Source: Thermomonas sp. HDW16 | GTDB taxonomy: Bacteria; Pseudomonadota; Gammaproteobacteria; Xanthomonadales; Xanthomonadaceae | Direction of reading: 5' to 3' | Assembly (NCBI RefSeq): GCF_011302915.1 | Contig: NZ_CP049872.1 | Span: 2,480,001-2,544,000 of the forward strand | Length of the DNA stretch: 64,000 nucleotides | Shown: one piece after another, positions 38,157 to 48,052 of the stretch | Position numbering within the stretch: position 1 is the first letter of the stretch | How the letters are laid out: each line of letters opens with the position of its first letter | Program-made: the position numbers and the translations under genes | The notes under the pieces: generated by a model | Databases searched by the model: none | The model's input: the letters and a program-made list of their open reading frames with translations, nothing else | What the model was told of the DNA's origin: nothing

Positions 38157-38879
38157 TTACGCCGCGGCACCCAGGTCGGCGTTGGCGTACACGTTCTGCA
38201 CGTCGTCCATGTCTTCCAGCCACGCCAGCAGCTTGGTCACCTGCTCGGCGGTGTCGCCTTCGACCGCGATATCGTTGTCCGCACGCATGGTGACTTCGGC
38301 GAAACCGGGGGCCAGGTTTGCCGCTTCCATCGCCGCCTTCACCTCGCCAAAAGCCTCCGGCGCGGTGATCACGTCGATGGCGCCGTCGTCGTACACGGTC
38401 ACGTCTTCGGCGCCGGCGTCGATGGCGGCTTCGGTGATCGCGTCTTCATTCGCGCCGGTGTCGTAGCTGAGCACACCCTGCTTCTTGAACATGAAGGCGA
38501 CCGAGCCTTCGGTGCCCATGTTGCCGCCGAACTTGCCGAACGCGTGGCGCACATCGGCCACGGTGCGCACGCGGTTGTCGGTCAGGCAGTCCACGATCAC
38601 CGCCACCCCGCCGGGCGCGTAGCCCTCGTAGCGGATTTCCTCGTACTCCACGCCTTCCAGCTCGCCGGTGGCCTTCTTGATGGCGCGCTCGATCACGTCC
38701 TTGGACATGTTGACCGCCAGGCCCTTGTCGATGGCGCTGCGCAGGCGCGGGTTGCCGGCCGGATCGCCGCCACCGGCGCGCGCCGCCACGGAGATCTCGC
38801 GGATCACCTTGGTGAAGATCTTGCCGCGCTTGGCGTCGACCGCATTCTTGCGACCTTCGATGGAAGGACCACGTCCCAT
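38157..38879 (-). CDS. yebC: YebC/PmpR-family protein
   Basis: TACO1/YebC family, 240 aa. It starts [20 protein letters not shown], the xanthomonad form, and carries [36 protein letters not shown] and [19 protein letters not shown]. Members have been described as transcriptional regulators and as factors helping ribosomes through difficult motifs; which applies here is not visible. A long open upstream extension overlaps the hydrolase gene and is rejected. It sits directly before ruvC, the usual gammaproteobacterial order. Confidence 0.95.
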   Translation of the reverse strand: MGRGPSIEGRKNAVDAKRGKIFTKVIREISVAARAGGGDPAGNPRLRSAIDKGLAVNMSKDVIERAIKKATGELEGVEYEEIRYEGYAPGGVAVIVDCLTDNRVRTVADVRHAFGKFGGNMGTEGSVAFMFKKQGVLSYDTGANEDAITEAAIDAGAEDVTVYDDGAIDVITAPEAFGEVKAAMEAANLAPGFAEVTMRADNDIAVEGDTAEQVTKLLAWLEDMDDVQNVYANADLGAAA

Positions 38880-38911
38880 TGCATCGTCCAGCTGAAACTC
38901 GAAGTCGCGAA

Positions 38912-39586
38912 TTATACGGCCGGCGTTTCGACGGCGTACTCGAAGCGGCCATGGCGCAGGAAATGTGCGGTCTGTCGCACCGCTGCGGCCGACAGCACCA
39001 GCCCGGTATGGCTGCTGTGGACGATGCAGTGGTCGGTGAGGCCCGGCAGGCGGGTTTCGTCCAGCCCCACGGTGCCATCCGAGCCGCCTTCGAAGCGGGC
39101 GAACAGCCGGCCCATGCCGCGCGCACGGTCGCCGGCCACCACCCCGACCTCGGCCGCGCCCTCCCAACGCTCCAGCCCACCCCGCAGCAGCGGTGCGCTG
39201 CGCCCGAGCAGCGGCCGCGCCCAGGGCAGTGCGGCCAGGTTGCGTGCGGTCAGGCTGCCGCGCAGCGGCGAGCCCAGGCAGACCACCCGCGCCACCGCCA
39301 GTTCCGGCGCGGCACGCAACGCTTCCAGTGCGATCAGCCCGCCCAGGCTGTGGCCGACCAGCGCATCGGTGGGCTCGCGCCGCAGGCGCTCGATCAACCG
39401 TGGCACGGCACGTTCGGGGCCATCCAGCACGCTGGCATAGCCAAACAATTCGGTCTGGAAGCCCTGCGCGTGCAGCCGAGCCGCCAACGGCCGCAGCCAC
39501 CAGTCCGCGTTGAGCAGGCCATGTACCAGCACGATGCGCTGGCCTTCCCGCACTGCATGAGTGGAATCGTGCATGTCGTGCAGCAT
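38912..39586 (-). CDS. Alpha/beta-hydrolase (lipase/esterase-like)
   Basis: 224-aa alpha/beta-hydrolase. The oxyanion-strand motif is [21 protein letters not shown]; the nucleophile elbow GHSLGG (Ser about residue 79) is followed by [12 protein letters not shown] His near [13 protein letters not shown] probably completes the triad, and a candidate Asp lies upstream. No signal peptide, so probably cytoplasmic. The substrate is unknown; the fold resembles small triacylglycerol lipase-like or PGAP1-like proteins. An ATG at codon 5 (39574) is an alternative start. Confidence 0.78.
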   Translation of the reverse strand: MLHDMHDSTHAVREGQRIVLVHGLLNADWWLRPLAARLHAQGFQTELFGYASVLDGPERAVPRLIERLRREPTDALVGHSLGGLIALEALRAAPELAVARVVCLGSPLRGSLTARNLAALPWARPLLGRSAPLLRGGLERWEGAAEVGVVAGDRARGMGRLFARFEGGSDGTVGLDETRLPGLTDHCIVHSSHTGLVLSAAAVRQTAHFLRHGRFEYAVETPAV

Positions 39587-39684
39587 ACGGCCGCATCCCG
39601 CGAACGGCCGATGCGCGACGGGTTTGCCGATGCCGCCACTTCACCGTACTTTCAATGCATGACTTCGCATACCGATCCGGCGCA

Positions 39685-40809
39685 ATGACGGCCGTCCGCC
39701 CCCGCAACCACAGGCCATCGCGCTGGTACGCGGGGCTCGCCGCTTGTTTGCTCGCACTTGCCGCCCATGCCTCCGATCCGGCACCCGCGCCGCAGGACGA
39801 TGGCCCCTATGTGTTCGATGCCGGCAAGCAGCTGGACGCGGTGTGGATCTGCGGCGGACAAGTGCAGCGCACATCCGTCGCACGCACGGCCACGTTGCCG
39901 CCGCGTTGCGGCTATCCGCATGCCATCGATGTCCCCGCCTCACTGCCGCCTGCGGTCTCCAAGGCCGCCGCCACGCCCCGCATCGTCGCCGTCTCCGATA
40001 TCCACGGCCAGTACGACCTGCTGCTGCGCCTGCTGCGCGCGAACAAGGTCATCGATGCCGACGACAACTGGGCGCTGGGCCGCGACCAGCTGGTAATCGC
40101 CGGCGATGTCTTCGACCGTGGCGCCGCGGTCAACGAAACACTGTGGCTGCTGCTGCGTCTGCAACAACAGGCGCAACAGGCTGGCGGCGCGGTGCATTTC
40201 CTGCTCGGCAACCACGAAACCATGGCGCTCGGCGGCGACCTGCGCTACGTGAACCCGAAGTACCTGCAATCCGCGCGCCTGTTGAAACGCTCCTATCCCG
40301 GCCTGTACGCCCGCGACACCCTGCTGGGCCAATGGCTGCGCACACGTCCGGTGCTGCTGCAGGTCGGCGATACCCTGTTCCTGCACGGCGGCGTGTCGCC
40401 CGCCGAGCTGGAACTGGCGCTGCACATCGAGCAGACCAATGCCGCCTATCGCGCCTCGCTGGGCAGGTCGAAAGCCGAGGTGCACGCCGATCCCGCCACC
40501 GCGCCCTTGTACGACGGCAAGCAGAGTCCGATCTGGTATCGCGGCTATTTCGACGGCCAGCTGGGGCCGGACGAAGTACGCGCGTTGACGCAGCGCCTGG
40601 GCTTGGCGCGCATCGTGGTGGGACATACCACCATGAACCACATCAGCAGCCTGCATGGCGGCCGCGTCATCGCCATCGACAGTGGCATCAAGCGCGGCGA
40701 ATCCGGCGAATTGCTGTTCATCGAAAACGAAAGACTGAGCCGTGGCCTGCTGGATGGCAGTCGCGTGCCATTGCGCGAATTCCCGGGTGCGCCGCCCAGA
40801 GAAGACTAG
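39685..40809 (+). CDS. Exported calcineurin-like metallophosphoesterase
   Basis: 374-aa protein with an N-terminal signal ([18 protein letters not shown]). All metallophosphoesterase blocks are present: [39 protein letters not shown], and [10 protein letters not shown] with downstream GRVIAIDSG. This layout matches PPP-like bacterial protein phosphatases of the Shewanella type, but the substrate is not known. The ATG at 39685 gives a better signal peptide than the ATG at 39655. It is divergent from the hydrolase and followed after 100 bp by gcd. Confidence 0.83.
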   Translation: MTAVRPRNHRPSRWYAGLAACLLALAAHASDPAPAPQDDGPYVFDAGKQLDAVWICGGQVQRTSVARTATLPPRCGYPHAIDVPASLPPAVSKAAATPRIVAVSDIHGQYDLLLRLLRANKVIDADDNWALGRDQLVIAGDVFDRGAAVNETLWLLLRLQQQAQQAGGAVHFLLGNHETMALGGDLRYVNPKYLQSARLLKRSYPGLYARDTLLGQWLRTRPVLLQVGDTLFLHGGVSPAELELALHIEQTNAAYRASLGRSKAEVHADPATAPLYDGKQSPIWYRGYFDGQLGPDEVRALTQRLGLARIVVGHTTMNHISSLHGGRVIAIDSGIKRGESGELLFIENERLSRGLLDGSRVPLREFPGAPPRED

Positions 40810-40854
40810 ATGTCGGTCCACGAGAGAAGCGGAAGCCTTCACAAACTTGCACCG

Positions 40855-40883
40855 TTGACAATGCCAACATCCCGTTGATCAAT
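40855..40883 (+). promoter_or_regulatory. Possible sigma-70 promoter of gcd
   Basis: A perfect -35 TTGACA (40855-40860), a 17-nt spacer and a weak -10 ATCAAT (40878-40883) lie 26 nt before the gcd ATG. The leader would be short, around 20 nt, with a GGAGG ribosome-binding site. The weak -10 makes this tentative. Confidence 0.4.
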
Positions 40884-40909
40884 ACAGCCAAAGCCAACGG
40901 AGGTCGATC

Positions 40910-43243
40910 ATGCGATTGCTATCCCGTCTCTTCGTCATCGTCCTGGGTCTTGCCGGAGTCGGCGTTGCGATAGGTGGGGGGCGGCTGATCGGGCTTGGCG
41001 GCTCGTGGTACTACCTGTTGGCGGGGCTGGCATGGCTCCTCGCTGCGGTACTGATGTGGCGCGGTCGAAGTACTGGCACTTGGATTGCGATCGCAACAGC
41101 CATCCTCACCGTGCCATGGGCCTTGTGGGAAGCCGGTTTCGCCTTCTGGCCGTTATTTGCGCGCCTGATGGTTCCGATCGGCTTTGCCGGCCTGGCCGCA
41201 GTGTTCACGCCTGCATTGACCGGGGGCGCGAACAAGCGGCCGTTCTACGGCATCGCCACTGCCGCTCTAGTTCTGTTTGTTGCCGGTTTTGCCGGCACTT
41301 TCATGGAGCATGGCGCCATTCGCCCGCCGTCCGGCGTCCCGGGTTATACGCTTGCCAAAGGCGACAACACGCCCGCCAACTGGACCGCCTATGCGCGCGA
41401 CACCCGGGGGCTGCGCTACTCCAAGTTCAACCAGATCAACCGCGACAACATCGACAAGCTCGACCTGGCCTGGACCTTCCGCACCGGTCGCGAGAATGTC
41501 GGCCTGGACCAGAACACGCCGCTGCAAATCGACGACACGATCTATTCCTGCACCACCACCAACGTGGTCATCGCGCTGGACGCCGATAGCGGCAAGGAGA
41601 AATGGCGCCACGATCCGAAGGTGAAAGGCGTCATGTGGCAGCGTTGCCGTGGCCTGGGCTATTACAAGCTGCCCGAAGCGCAGCAGGTGGCCGGCCAGGC
41701 CTGCAACGAACGCCTGGTCATGACCACCATCGATGCGCGCCTGATGACCATCGACGCCAAGACCGGCGCGCCCTGCGCGGGCTTCGGTACCAACGGGCAG
41801 GTTTCGCTGGCCGGGGAGATGGGCCAGATCAAGCCCGGCTTCTACTTCCAGACCTCCGCGCCACTGGTGGCGCGCGACAAGATCGTGATCGGCGGCTGGG
41901 TGGCCGACAACCAGGAAGTGGGCGAGCCTTCCGGCGTCATCCGCGCCTTCAACGTGGTCACCGGCGAACTGGAGTGGGCCTGGGACCTGGGCAATCCGGC
42001 GATCACCAAATATCCGCCGCCGGGACAGACCTATACCCGCGAAACGCCGAACATGTGGACCACCGCGGCGTTCGACGACGAGCTTGGCCTGATCTATGCG
42101 CCGCTTGGCAACACCACGCCTGACTACTACGGCGCCAACCGGCCCAAGTTCTCGGACGAATACAACGCGACGCTGGTCGCGCTGGACGTGAACACGGGCC
42201 GCGAGCGCTGGAAGTTCCAGACCGTCCATCACGACATCAACGACTACGACCTGCCCGCGCAACCGGCGCTGATCGACGTGCCGGACCTCAAGGGCGGCAC
42301 CGCCAAGGCGATCATGCAGACCACCAAGCGCGGCCAGGTGTTCCTGCTCGACCGCGCCACCGGCAAACCCATCGCCGGTGTGGTCGAGAAGCCCGTACCG
42401 CAGCAAGGCGCCGCGCCGGAGGAAACCCCGCACCTGTCGCCCACCCAGCCCTATTCGGTGGGAATGCCGACCATCGGTGCGGAAACCCTCACCGAAAAGA
42501 AGATGTGGGGCGTGACCACCTTCGACCAGCTGCTGTGCCGCATCCAGTTCCGCAGCTACCAGTACTTCGGCGACTTCACCCCGATCGGCGTCGACCACTA
42601 CACCATCCAGCAGCCGGGCAACATCGGCGGCCTCAACTGGGGTTCGGTGTCGGTCGACGTGCCGAACAACCTGGTCTTCATGAACGATGTCCGCGCGCCG
42701 TCGATCTTCACCTTGATGCCGTCGGACAAATACCCGGCGTTCGCCAAGAAGGTGCATGCGGACGGCACCGGCCATGGCCCGTCGCCGATGCACGGCACGC
42801 CCTATGGCGTGGCCACCGAAATGTGGACCTCGCCACTGGGCGTTCCCTGCGTGTCGCCGCCGATGGGCACGATCACCGCCATCGACATGAACACCCGCAA
42901 GATCGCCTGGCAGGTGCCGGCCGGCACCACCGAACAGTTGGGGCCGCTGGGCATCAAATCGCACCTGCCGATGCCGATGGGCATGCCGACCTATGCCGGC
43001 ACCACGGCCACGGCTGGCGGGCTGGTGTTCTTCGCCGGTTTCCAGGACTACTACCTGCGCGCCTACGATGCGGCGACCGGCAAGCAACTGTGGAAGTACG
43101 CCCTGCCGGTGGGGTCTTCGGCCACGCCGATGACCTATGTCTCGCCGAAGACCGGCCGGCAGTACGTGCTGATCTCGGTCGGCGGCGCACCGTATTCGGC
43201 GGACACCGGCGACTACGTGATGGCGTTCGCGCTGAAACAGTAA
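40910..43243 (+). CDS. gcd: PQQ-dependent membrane-bound glucose dehydrogenase
   Basis: Oxidises glucose to gluconolactone in the periplasm and reduces ubiquinone, 777 aa (E. coli Gcd 796). Five N-terminal membrane helices (about residues 1-140) anchor an eight-bladed quinoprotein propeller. Propeller features include NWTAYARDTRGLRYSKFNQI, the TTNVVIALDADSGKEKWRHD blade, and MPMGMPTYAGTTATAGGLVF near the C-terminus. A GGAGG ribosome-binding site is well placed. No pqq genes are here, so the cofactor must be made elsewhere or taken up. Other quinoprotein dehydrogenases lack the five-helix anchor. Confidence 0.93.
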   Translation: MRLLSRLFVIVLGLAGVGVAIGGGRLIGLGGSWYYLLAGLAWLLAAVLMWRGRSTGTWIAIATAILTVPWALWEAGFAFWPLFARLMVPIGFAGLAAVFTPALTGGANKRPFYGIATAALVLFVAGFAGTFMEHGAIRPPSGVPGYTLAKGDNTPANWTAYARDTRGLRYSKFNQINRDNIDKLDLAWTFRTGRENVGLDQNTPLQIDDTIYSCTTTNVVIALDADSGKEKWRHDPKVKGVMWQRCRGLGYYKLPEAQQVAGQACNERLVMTTIDARLMTIDAKTGAPCAGFGTNGQVSLAGEMGQIKPGFYFQTSAPLVARDKIVIGGWVADNQEVGEPSGVIRAFNVVTGELEWAWDLGNPAITKYPPPGQTYTRETPNMWTTAAFDDELGLIYAPLGNTTPDYYGANRPKFSDEYNATLVALDVNTGRERWKFQTVHHDINDYDLPAQPALIDVPDLKGGTAKAIMQTTKRGQVFLLDRATGKPIAGVVEKPVPQQGAAPEETPHLSPTQPYSVGMPTIGAETLTEKKMWGVTTFDQLLCRIQFRSYQYFGDFTPIGVDHYTIQQPGNIGGLNWGSVSVDVPNNLVFMNDVRAPSIFTLMPSDKYPAFAKKVHADGTGHGPSPMHGTPYGVATEMWTSPLGVPCVSPPMGTITAIDMNTRKIAWQVPAGTTEQLGPLGIKSHLPMPMGMPTYAGTTATAGGLVFFAGFQDYYLRAYDAATGKQLWKYALPVGSSATPMTYVSPKTGRQYVLISVGGAPYSADTGDYVMAFALKQ

Positions 43244-43260
43244 GCCTGCCGCGTCGTGCC

Positions 43261-43294
43261 GAACATCGCGCCTCTGCACGGAGGCGCGATGTTC
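43261..43294. terminator. Strong hairpin between gcd and the GNAT gene
   Basis: A perfect 14-bp stem (43261-43274 with 43281-43294, arms GAACATCGCGCCTC / GAGGCGCGATGTTC) with a 6-nt TGCACG loop. It lies 17 bp past the gcd stop, between convergent genes. No T-tract follows on either side, so intrinsic termination is uncertain. Confidence 0.55.
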
Positions 43295-43335
43295 GATATC
43301 AGGCAGATCACACTTGGCTGGGTCGGACGACCGGC

Positions 43336-43848
43336 TTAGCCGCGGCGATACATGAATTCGCGATCGCGCTGCTCGCCGACGATGAACTCGTACTCGGCCA
43401 CGAAGCCGAACCCGTGGCGCTCGTAGAAGCGCTGCGCGCCGAAGTTCTCCGACCACACGCTGATCCATAACGTGCGCCGGCCGTCGCGCTCCAGCCAGGC
43501 CAGCGCCTGCTGGAACAGCGCATTGCCGACTCCACCGTTCTGCGCGGACTGCAGCAGGTACAAGCGCTTGAGCTCGCCGTCTTCCTGTTTTACGTCCGCA
43601 TGCGGCAAGCCGCAGCGGCCGGCCTGCGCGTAGCCGATGGCCTGGCCATCGCGCTCGGCGATCCACAGCGCGTAGTCCGGATCGGCCAGCACCTTGGCAT
43701 AGGCGGCCTGCGAATGGCTTTCGTCGAGGAAGGCCTGCAGATCCGCCGGCGTGTACAGATGCGCGAAGGTTTCCACGAAGGTCTGCGTGCCCAGCACCGA
43801 CAACGCGGCTGCGTCATCGGGCGTGGCGCGGCGGATCGCGGCGGTCAT
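43336..43848 (-). CDS. GNAT-family N-acetyltransferase
   Basis: 170-aa GCN5-related acetyltransferase. The acetyl-CoA binding region is present in [25 protein letters not shown], although the usual R/QxxGxG/A loop is altered to QNGGVG. The C-terminal [21 protein letters not shown] segment is typical. The substrate is unknown. The ATG at 43848 overlaps the aspS stop by 4 bp, so it is the coupled downstream partner of aspS. Confidence 0.85.
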   Translation of the reverse strand: MTAAIRRATPDDAAALSVLGTQTFVETFAHLYTPADLQAFLDESHSQAAYAKVLADPDYALWIAERDGQAIGYAQAGRCGLPHADVKQEDGELKRLYLLQSAQNGGVGNALFQQALAWLERDGRRTLWISVWSENFGAQRFYERHGFGFVAEYEFIVGEQRDREFMYRRG

Positions 43849-45593
43849 GCCTCGGGTCGCACCTGGATATGCACTTCGGCCAGTTGCGCATCCGGAATCG
43901 GGCTGGGTGCACCCGTCATCAGGCACTGCGCGCCGGTGGTCTTGGGGAAGGCGATCACGTCGCGGATCGATTCGGTGCCGGCCATCAATGCGGCGATGCG
44001 GTCGATGCCGAACGCGATGCCGCCATGCGGCGGCGCGCCGTACTTCAGCGCGTCGAGCAGGAAGCCGAACTTGGCTTCGGCCTCTTCCGCGCCGATGCCG
44101 AGCAGCTCGAACACCGCGCTCTGCATCTGCGAATTGTGGATGCGGATCGAACCGCCGCCAATTTCATTTCCGTTGAGCACCATGTCGTAGCCGCGGCTAA
44201 CCGCGGTCTTCGCGTTCGCGCGCAGGTCGTCGATGGAATCCACCGCCGGCGCGGTGAACGGGTGGTGCAACGCGACGAAACGGTTTTCGTCGGCATCCCA
44301 CTCGAACATCGGGAAATCGGTGATCCACAGCGGCGCCCAGCCATCCGCGATCAAGTTGAAGTCCTTGCCAGCCTTCAGGCGCAGCGCGCCCATGAAGTCG
44401 CTGACCGTCTTGTAATTGCCAGCACCGAAGAAGGCGATGTCGCCCTTGTGCACACCGGCCAGTTCCAGCAGCGCCTTGAAGGCTTCGTCGTCGAAGAACT
44501 TGGCGATCGGCGAATTGACCGCGCCGTTCTCGTCCAGCTTCACGTAGGCCAGGCCCTTGGCGCCATATTTGGCGGCGTGCGCCGCGTACTCGTCGATCTG
44601 CTTGCGGCTGAGTGCGGCACCGCCGGGGATGCGCAGCGCGGCCACGCGCCCATCGGGATCATTCGCCGCCGCAGCGAACACCGCGAACTGGCTGTCCTTC
44701 AGCACATCGGCGACATCCACCAATTCCAGCTCGATGCGCAGATCCGGCTTGTCCGAACCGTAGCGACGCATCGCCTCGGCATAGGTCATGCGCGGGAATT
44801 CGGCTGCAAGCTCCACGCCGGCGACCTCGCGGAACACGTCGCGGATCATCGCCTCCACCGTGTCCTGTACATCGCGTTCCTCGACCCAGGCGAACTCCAT
44901 GTCGAGCTGGGTAAATTCCAGCTGGCGGTCGGCGCGCAGGGCCTCGTCGCGGAAGCAGCGCGCGATCTGGTAGTAGCGATCGAAGCCGGCCATCATCAGG
45001 ATCTGCTTGAACAGCTGCGGGCTCTGCGGCAATGCGTAGAACTCGCCCGGATGCATGCGCGCCGGCACCAGGAAGTCGCGCGCGCCCTCGGGCGTGGCCT
45101 TGGTCAGGATCGGCGTTTCGATGTCCTGGAAATTGCGCGCGTCCAGCCAGTGACGCAGTGCGCTGACCAGCTTGGTGCGGGTGCGCATCTTGCGCTGCAT
45201 GTCGGGGCTGCGCAGGTCCAGGTAGCGGTAGGTCAGGCGGGTTTCTTCGCCCGCGTTCTCGTGCTGGTGGTACGGCAGCGGCTCGGCGCGGTTGAGCACC
45301 TCGATTTTTTCCGCCAGCACTTCCACCTTGCCGGTGCGGATCTTGTCGTTGACCGCCTGCCGCGCGCGCACCGTACCGGTGACCTGCAGGCAGCTTTCCA
45401 GCGCCAGGTCCTTGGCGGTCTGGAACAGCGCGCCCATGTCCGAATCCACCACGATCTGCGCCACGCCTTCGTGGTCGCGCAGATCGGTGAACACGGTATG
45501 GCTTTGGACACGGTTGGTGTTGACCCAACCACACAGGGTGACGGTCTGGCCGATCAACGCCTCGTCGATCAGGCCGCAGAAATGGGTACGCAT
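43845..45593 (-). CDS. aspS: Aspartyl-tRNA synthetase
   Basis: Class IIb synthetase, 582 aa (E. coli 590). The N-terminal OB anticodon-binding domain starts [20 protein letters not shown]. The catalytic core has [37 protein letters not shown] and the motif 2 stretch [19 protein letters not shown]. The bacterial GAD insert is in the middle and motif 3 near the end is [12 protein letters not shown]. The ATG has GGAG close upstream. It could be discriminating or non-discriminating; no gatCAB is visible to decide. Confidence 0.96.
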   Translation of the reverse strand: MRTHFCGLIDEALIGQTVTLCGWVNTNRVQSHTVFTDLRDHEGVAQIVVDSDMGALFQTAKDLALESCLQVTGTVRARQAVNDKIRTGKVEVLAEKIEVLNRAEPLPYHQHENAGEETRLTYRYLDLRSPDMQRKMRTRTKLVSALRHWLDARNFQDIETPILTKATPEGARDFLVPARMHPGEFYALPQSPQLFKQILMMAGFDRYYQIARCFRDEALRADRQLEFTQLDMEFAWVEERDVQDTVEAMIRDVFREVAGVELAAEFPRMTYAEAMRRYGSDKPDLRIELELVDVADVLKDSQFAVFAAAANDPDGRVAALRIPGGAALSRKQIDEYAAHAAKYGAKGLAYVKLDENGAVNSPIAKFFDDEAFKALLELAGVHKGDIAFFGAGNYKTVSDFMGALRLKAGKDFNLIADGWAPLWITDFPMFEWDADENRFVALHHPFTAPAVDSIDDLRANAKTAVSRGYDMVLNGNEIGGGSIRIHNSQMQSAVFELLGIGAEEAEAKFGFLLDALKYGAPPHGGIAFGIDRIAALMAGTESIRDVIAFPKTTGAQCLMTGAPSPIPDAQLAEVHIQVRPEA

Positions 45594-45715
45594 GAAAACT
45601 CCGGGAAGACGGCTTCCGGCAGCGGGGCTGACCGGGGAACCGGCCATTTTACCGGGCCTGAGGGTCGCGTGCCCGCTCATTGCCCCGCACGGGCGACCCG
45701 CTACCGGGGCACGGA

Positions 45716-46801
45716 TCAGGCCGGGATCGCGACCAGCAGTTCGGGCGACCAGGTGACACTGCGGTTGCGGCCAGTACGCTTGGCGGTCAGCAGCGCGATG
45801 TCGGCGCGATGCAGGAGATCCGACAGGGACTCGCCCGGGCGCCATTCCGCGACCCCCACGCTGGCAGTCAGGGCAAATCCCTCGACCTGGATTTCGGCGA
45901 TCCCGGCCCGCAGCGCTTCCGCCAGCGCCTGCGCCTGCAGGATCGACATGCCATGCAGTAGCAGCGCGAATTCCTCGCCACCCAACCGGCCGATCAGCCG
46001 CCCATTCCCGCCGGCCGATTGCAGCCGCTTGGCGGCTTCCACCAGCATCTGGTCGCCGATCCGATGGCTGCCCTCGTCGTTCAGCCGCTTGAAATGATCC
46101 AGATCCACGAAGCAGGCGGAAAGCGCGCTGCGCGTATCCATGCCACCGACCAGCGCCTCGCCGGCCTCGATGAAATGCCGGCGATTCAGCAGCGAGGTGA
46201 GCGCGTCAATCCGCGCGTACTGTTCAAGCTGCATCGTGGCCAAGAAGTGGCCACGGCGTGCCCGGTCGACGATCACATGGGAAAACAGCGCCACCGATGC
46301 ACCCACCAGCGCCTGCATCCAGTAGGCCAGCCAGAGCGTGGCGCTGGCATCGGTGCGCACCAGGGCAACCGTGCCGGCCAAGTAGGAGAGCAGGATCATC
46401 ACGATCACCGGGCCAAGCCGCGCCCAGAACGGCGCGATCACCAGCGGCGATGCGATATACAACGGCAACATCAATGCAATCGTGTCGTGCGGGCCTGGCA
46501 GCGTCATCAGCGCGCAGGACAGGCAGTACAGAGACATCAGCAGCACGCCGATCCATGCGAACGCCGCCGAACGCGTCAGCTTCTGCATCCCCAGGCCGAC
46601 GGACACCAGCACGGCCAGCAAGACGTACAACATGGGGGTATGCAGCCATGTATCGAACGGGATCCCGGTCAACAGGCTCTGCAGGTAGATGAACAACATC
46701 AACATCGGCGCTGGGAACATGACCAATACGCGAAGCAGCGTGCGCTGCCGGTTGAAGGTCATGTTCCGGTAAGCGGCTTCCCGCTCTGTCGCAAAACGCA
46801 T
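45716..46801 (-). CDS. Membrane diguanylate cyclase (GGDEF family)
   Basis: 361-aa c-di-GMP synthase candidate. Six hydrophobic helices fill about residues 20-180 ([72 protein letters not shown]), forming an uncharacterised membrane sensor. The cyclase domain has [24 protein letters not shown] and an intact active site GGEEF in [12 protein letters not shown]. The inhibitory RxxD site before GGEEF is absent. The ATG at 46801 follows GAGG. No EAL domain. Confidence 0.88.
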   Translation of the reverse strand: MRFATEREAAYRNMTFNRQRTLLRVLVMFPAPMLMLFIYLQSLLTGIPFDTWLHTPMLYVLLAVLVSVGLGMQKLTRSAAFAWIGVLLMSLYCLSCALMTLPGPHDTIALMLPLYIASPLVIAPFWARLGPVIVMILLSYLAGTVALVRTDASATLWLAYWMQALVGASVALFSHVIVDRARRGHFLATMQLEQYARIDALTSLLNRRHFIEAGEALVGGMDTRSALSACFVDLDHFKRLNDEGSHRIGDQMLVEAAKRLQSAGGNGRLIGRLGGEEFALLLHGMSILQAQALAEALRAGIAEIQVEGFALTASVGVAEWRPGESLSDLLHRADIALLTAKRTGRNRSVTWSPELLVAIPA

Positions 46802-46901
46802 GGCGGCCTCAAGAGGCACTACTTGGGGAAGGAGTGTGTGCCGCCGCAAGTGCAATCGCAAGCAGGCCTATGCCCAACGAATCAGGTACCTATGGCGCCA
46901 T

Positions 46902-47216
46902 TCAGCTAGCCGGATCGGCCGGCTTTGGCGCGACGGCCGGCTTCGATTCCGGCTTGCTCTCGGGCTTGGCTTCAGCGGGGGCTTTCACGCCGTCCCCGCC
47001 CTCGCCGGCCAGGTTGCGCTTCTTGTCGCCGTCTTTCTTGAAGTCGGTTTCGTACCAGCCGCCGCCAGACAAGCGGAACTGCGGCGCGGTCAGCTGGCGA
47101 CGCACCGAGCCTTCGGCACCACAGGCCGGGCAGTTGACCGGGTCGGCATCGGACAGCTTCTGCAGGCGGTCGAAATGATGACCGCAGGCATCGCAGGCGA
47201 AGGCATAGATCGGCAT
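46902..47216 (-). CDS. FmdB-family zinc-ribbon protein
   Basis: 104-aa protein with an N-terminal zinc ribbon, MPIYAFACDACGHHFDRLQK and NCPACG (two CxxC knuckles), the FmdB/CxxC regulatory family. The C-terminal 40 residues are low complexity (Pro/Ala/Lys/Glu repeats, KPESKPESKPAVAPKPA). Role unproven; some relatives are putative regulators. In many proteobacteria an FmdB gene neighbours aspS, as here with one GGDEF gene between. Confidence 0.85.
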   Translation of the reverse strand: MPIYAFACDACGHHFDRLQKLSDADPVNCPACGAEGSVRRQLTAPQFRLSGGGWYETDFKKDGDKKRNLAGEGGDGVKAPAEAKPESKPESKPAVAPKPADPAS

Positions 47217-47341
47217 CGGGGTGTTCCACGGAATCCAGCGTGGATTGTGAGGGCCACGGCCGCAGATTCAAGGCCGCCGTTCCAGCGCCGTTGCGTTATT
47301 GGCGGGTATCGTCTTGCCAAACTCGTCCTGGAAACCCGCTC

Positions 47342-48043
47342 ATGCAGACCCGTGCCTTGCTCGCCGCCACCGTGATCGCCCTTGGACTTGCCGGCGCCGG
47401 CTGGTTCGCCTCGCAAGGGATGACCAAGCTGCGCACCGCGGACCGCTACGTGACGGTCAAGGGCTCGGCGGAAAAGATCGTGGATGCAGATCTGGTGGTC
47501 TGGCCGCTGTCGCAGACCGTCGGCGGCAACGAACTGGGCGCGGTGCAGACCCAGCTCAACGCCAATACCGCCACCATCCGCGATTTCCTGACCAGCGCCG
47601 GCTTCAAGGACGACGAAATCGTGGTCAGCCCACCGCGCCTGGAAGACCGCTGGGCGTACTCCTATGGCGACAACCGCCCGCCGGAGCGCTACCGCTACTC
47701 GAACACGGTCACCCTGCGCAGCAGCCGGGTCACCGAAGCGCTGGCCGCGCTGCGCCGCAGCGGCGACATCGTCGCCAAGGGCGTGATGCTCAATACCGAG
47801 GAAGGCGGCGGCCCGGATTTCGATTACACCAAGCTCAACGACATCAAGCCGGCGCTGATCGCCGAGGCGACCAGCAACGCGCGCAAATCGGCCGAACAGT
47901 TCGCGAAGGATTCCGGTGCGCGCATCGGCGGCATCCGCAGCGCCAACCAGGGCGTGATCAGCATCGAGAACCGCGATGCCGGCAGCCCGCAGATCAAGAA
48001 GATCCGCGTGGTGACCACGGTCGAGTACTTCCTGAAGGACTGA
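47342..48043 (+). CDS. SIMPL-domain (DUF541) periplasmic protein
   Basis: 233-aa protein with an N-terminal anchor or signal (LLAATVIALGLAGAGWFASQGM). The SIMPL domain starts YVTVKGSAEKIVDADLVVWPL and ends IRVVTTVEYFLKD. Relatives such as YggE affect oxidative-stress sensitivity, by an unclear mechanism. The ATG at 47342 is chosen over upstream in-frame codons because it begins the signal sequence. It is divergent from the FmdB gene and converges on the ABC-F gene 9 bp away. Confidence 0.83.
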   Translation: MQTRALLAATVIALGLAGAGWFASQGMTKLRTADRYVTVKGSAEKIVDADLVVWPLSQTVGGNELGAVQTQLNANTATIRDFLTSAGFKDDEIVVSPPRLEDRWAYSYGDNRPPERYRYSNTVTLRSSRVTEALAALRRSGDIVAKGVMLNTEEGGGPDFDYTKLNDIKPALIAEATSNARKSAEQFAKDSGARIGGIRSANQGVISIENRDAGSPQIKKIRVVTTVEYFLKD

Positions 48044-48052
48044 CGCCCGCGC

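Noticed and set aside
38880..39707. Long N-terminal extension of the YebC-like protein
   Set aside because: The frame is open to 39707 but overlaps the alpha/beta-hydrolase gene; the family N-terminus [11 protein letters not shown] fixes the start at 38879.
41267..43666. 799-aa minus-strand ORF opposite gcd
   Set aside because: Shadow of the glucose dehydrogenase gene; no ribosome-binding site or domain.
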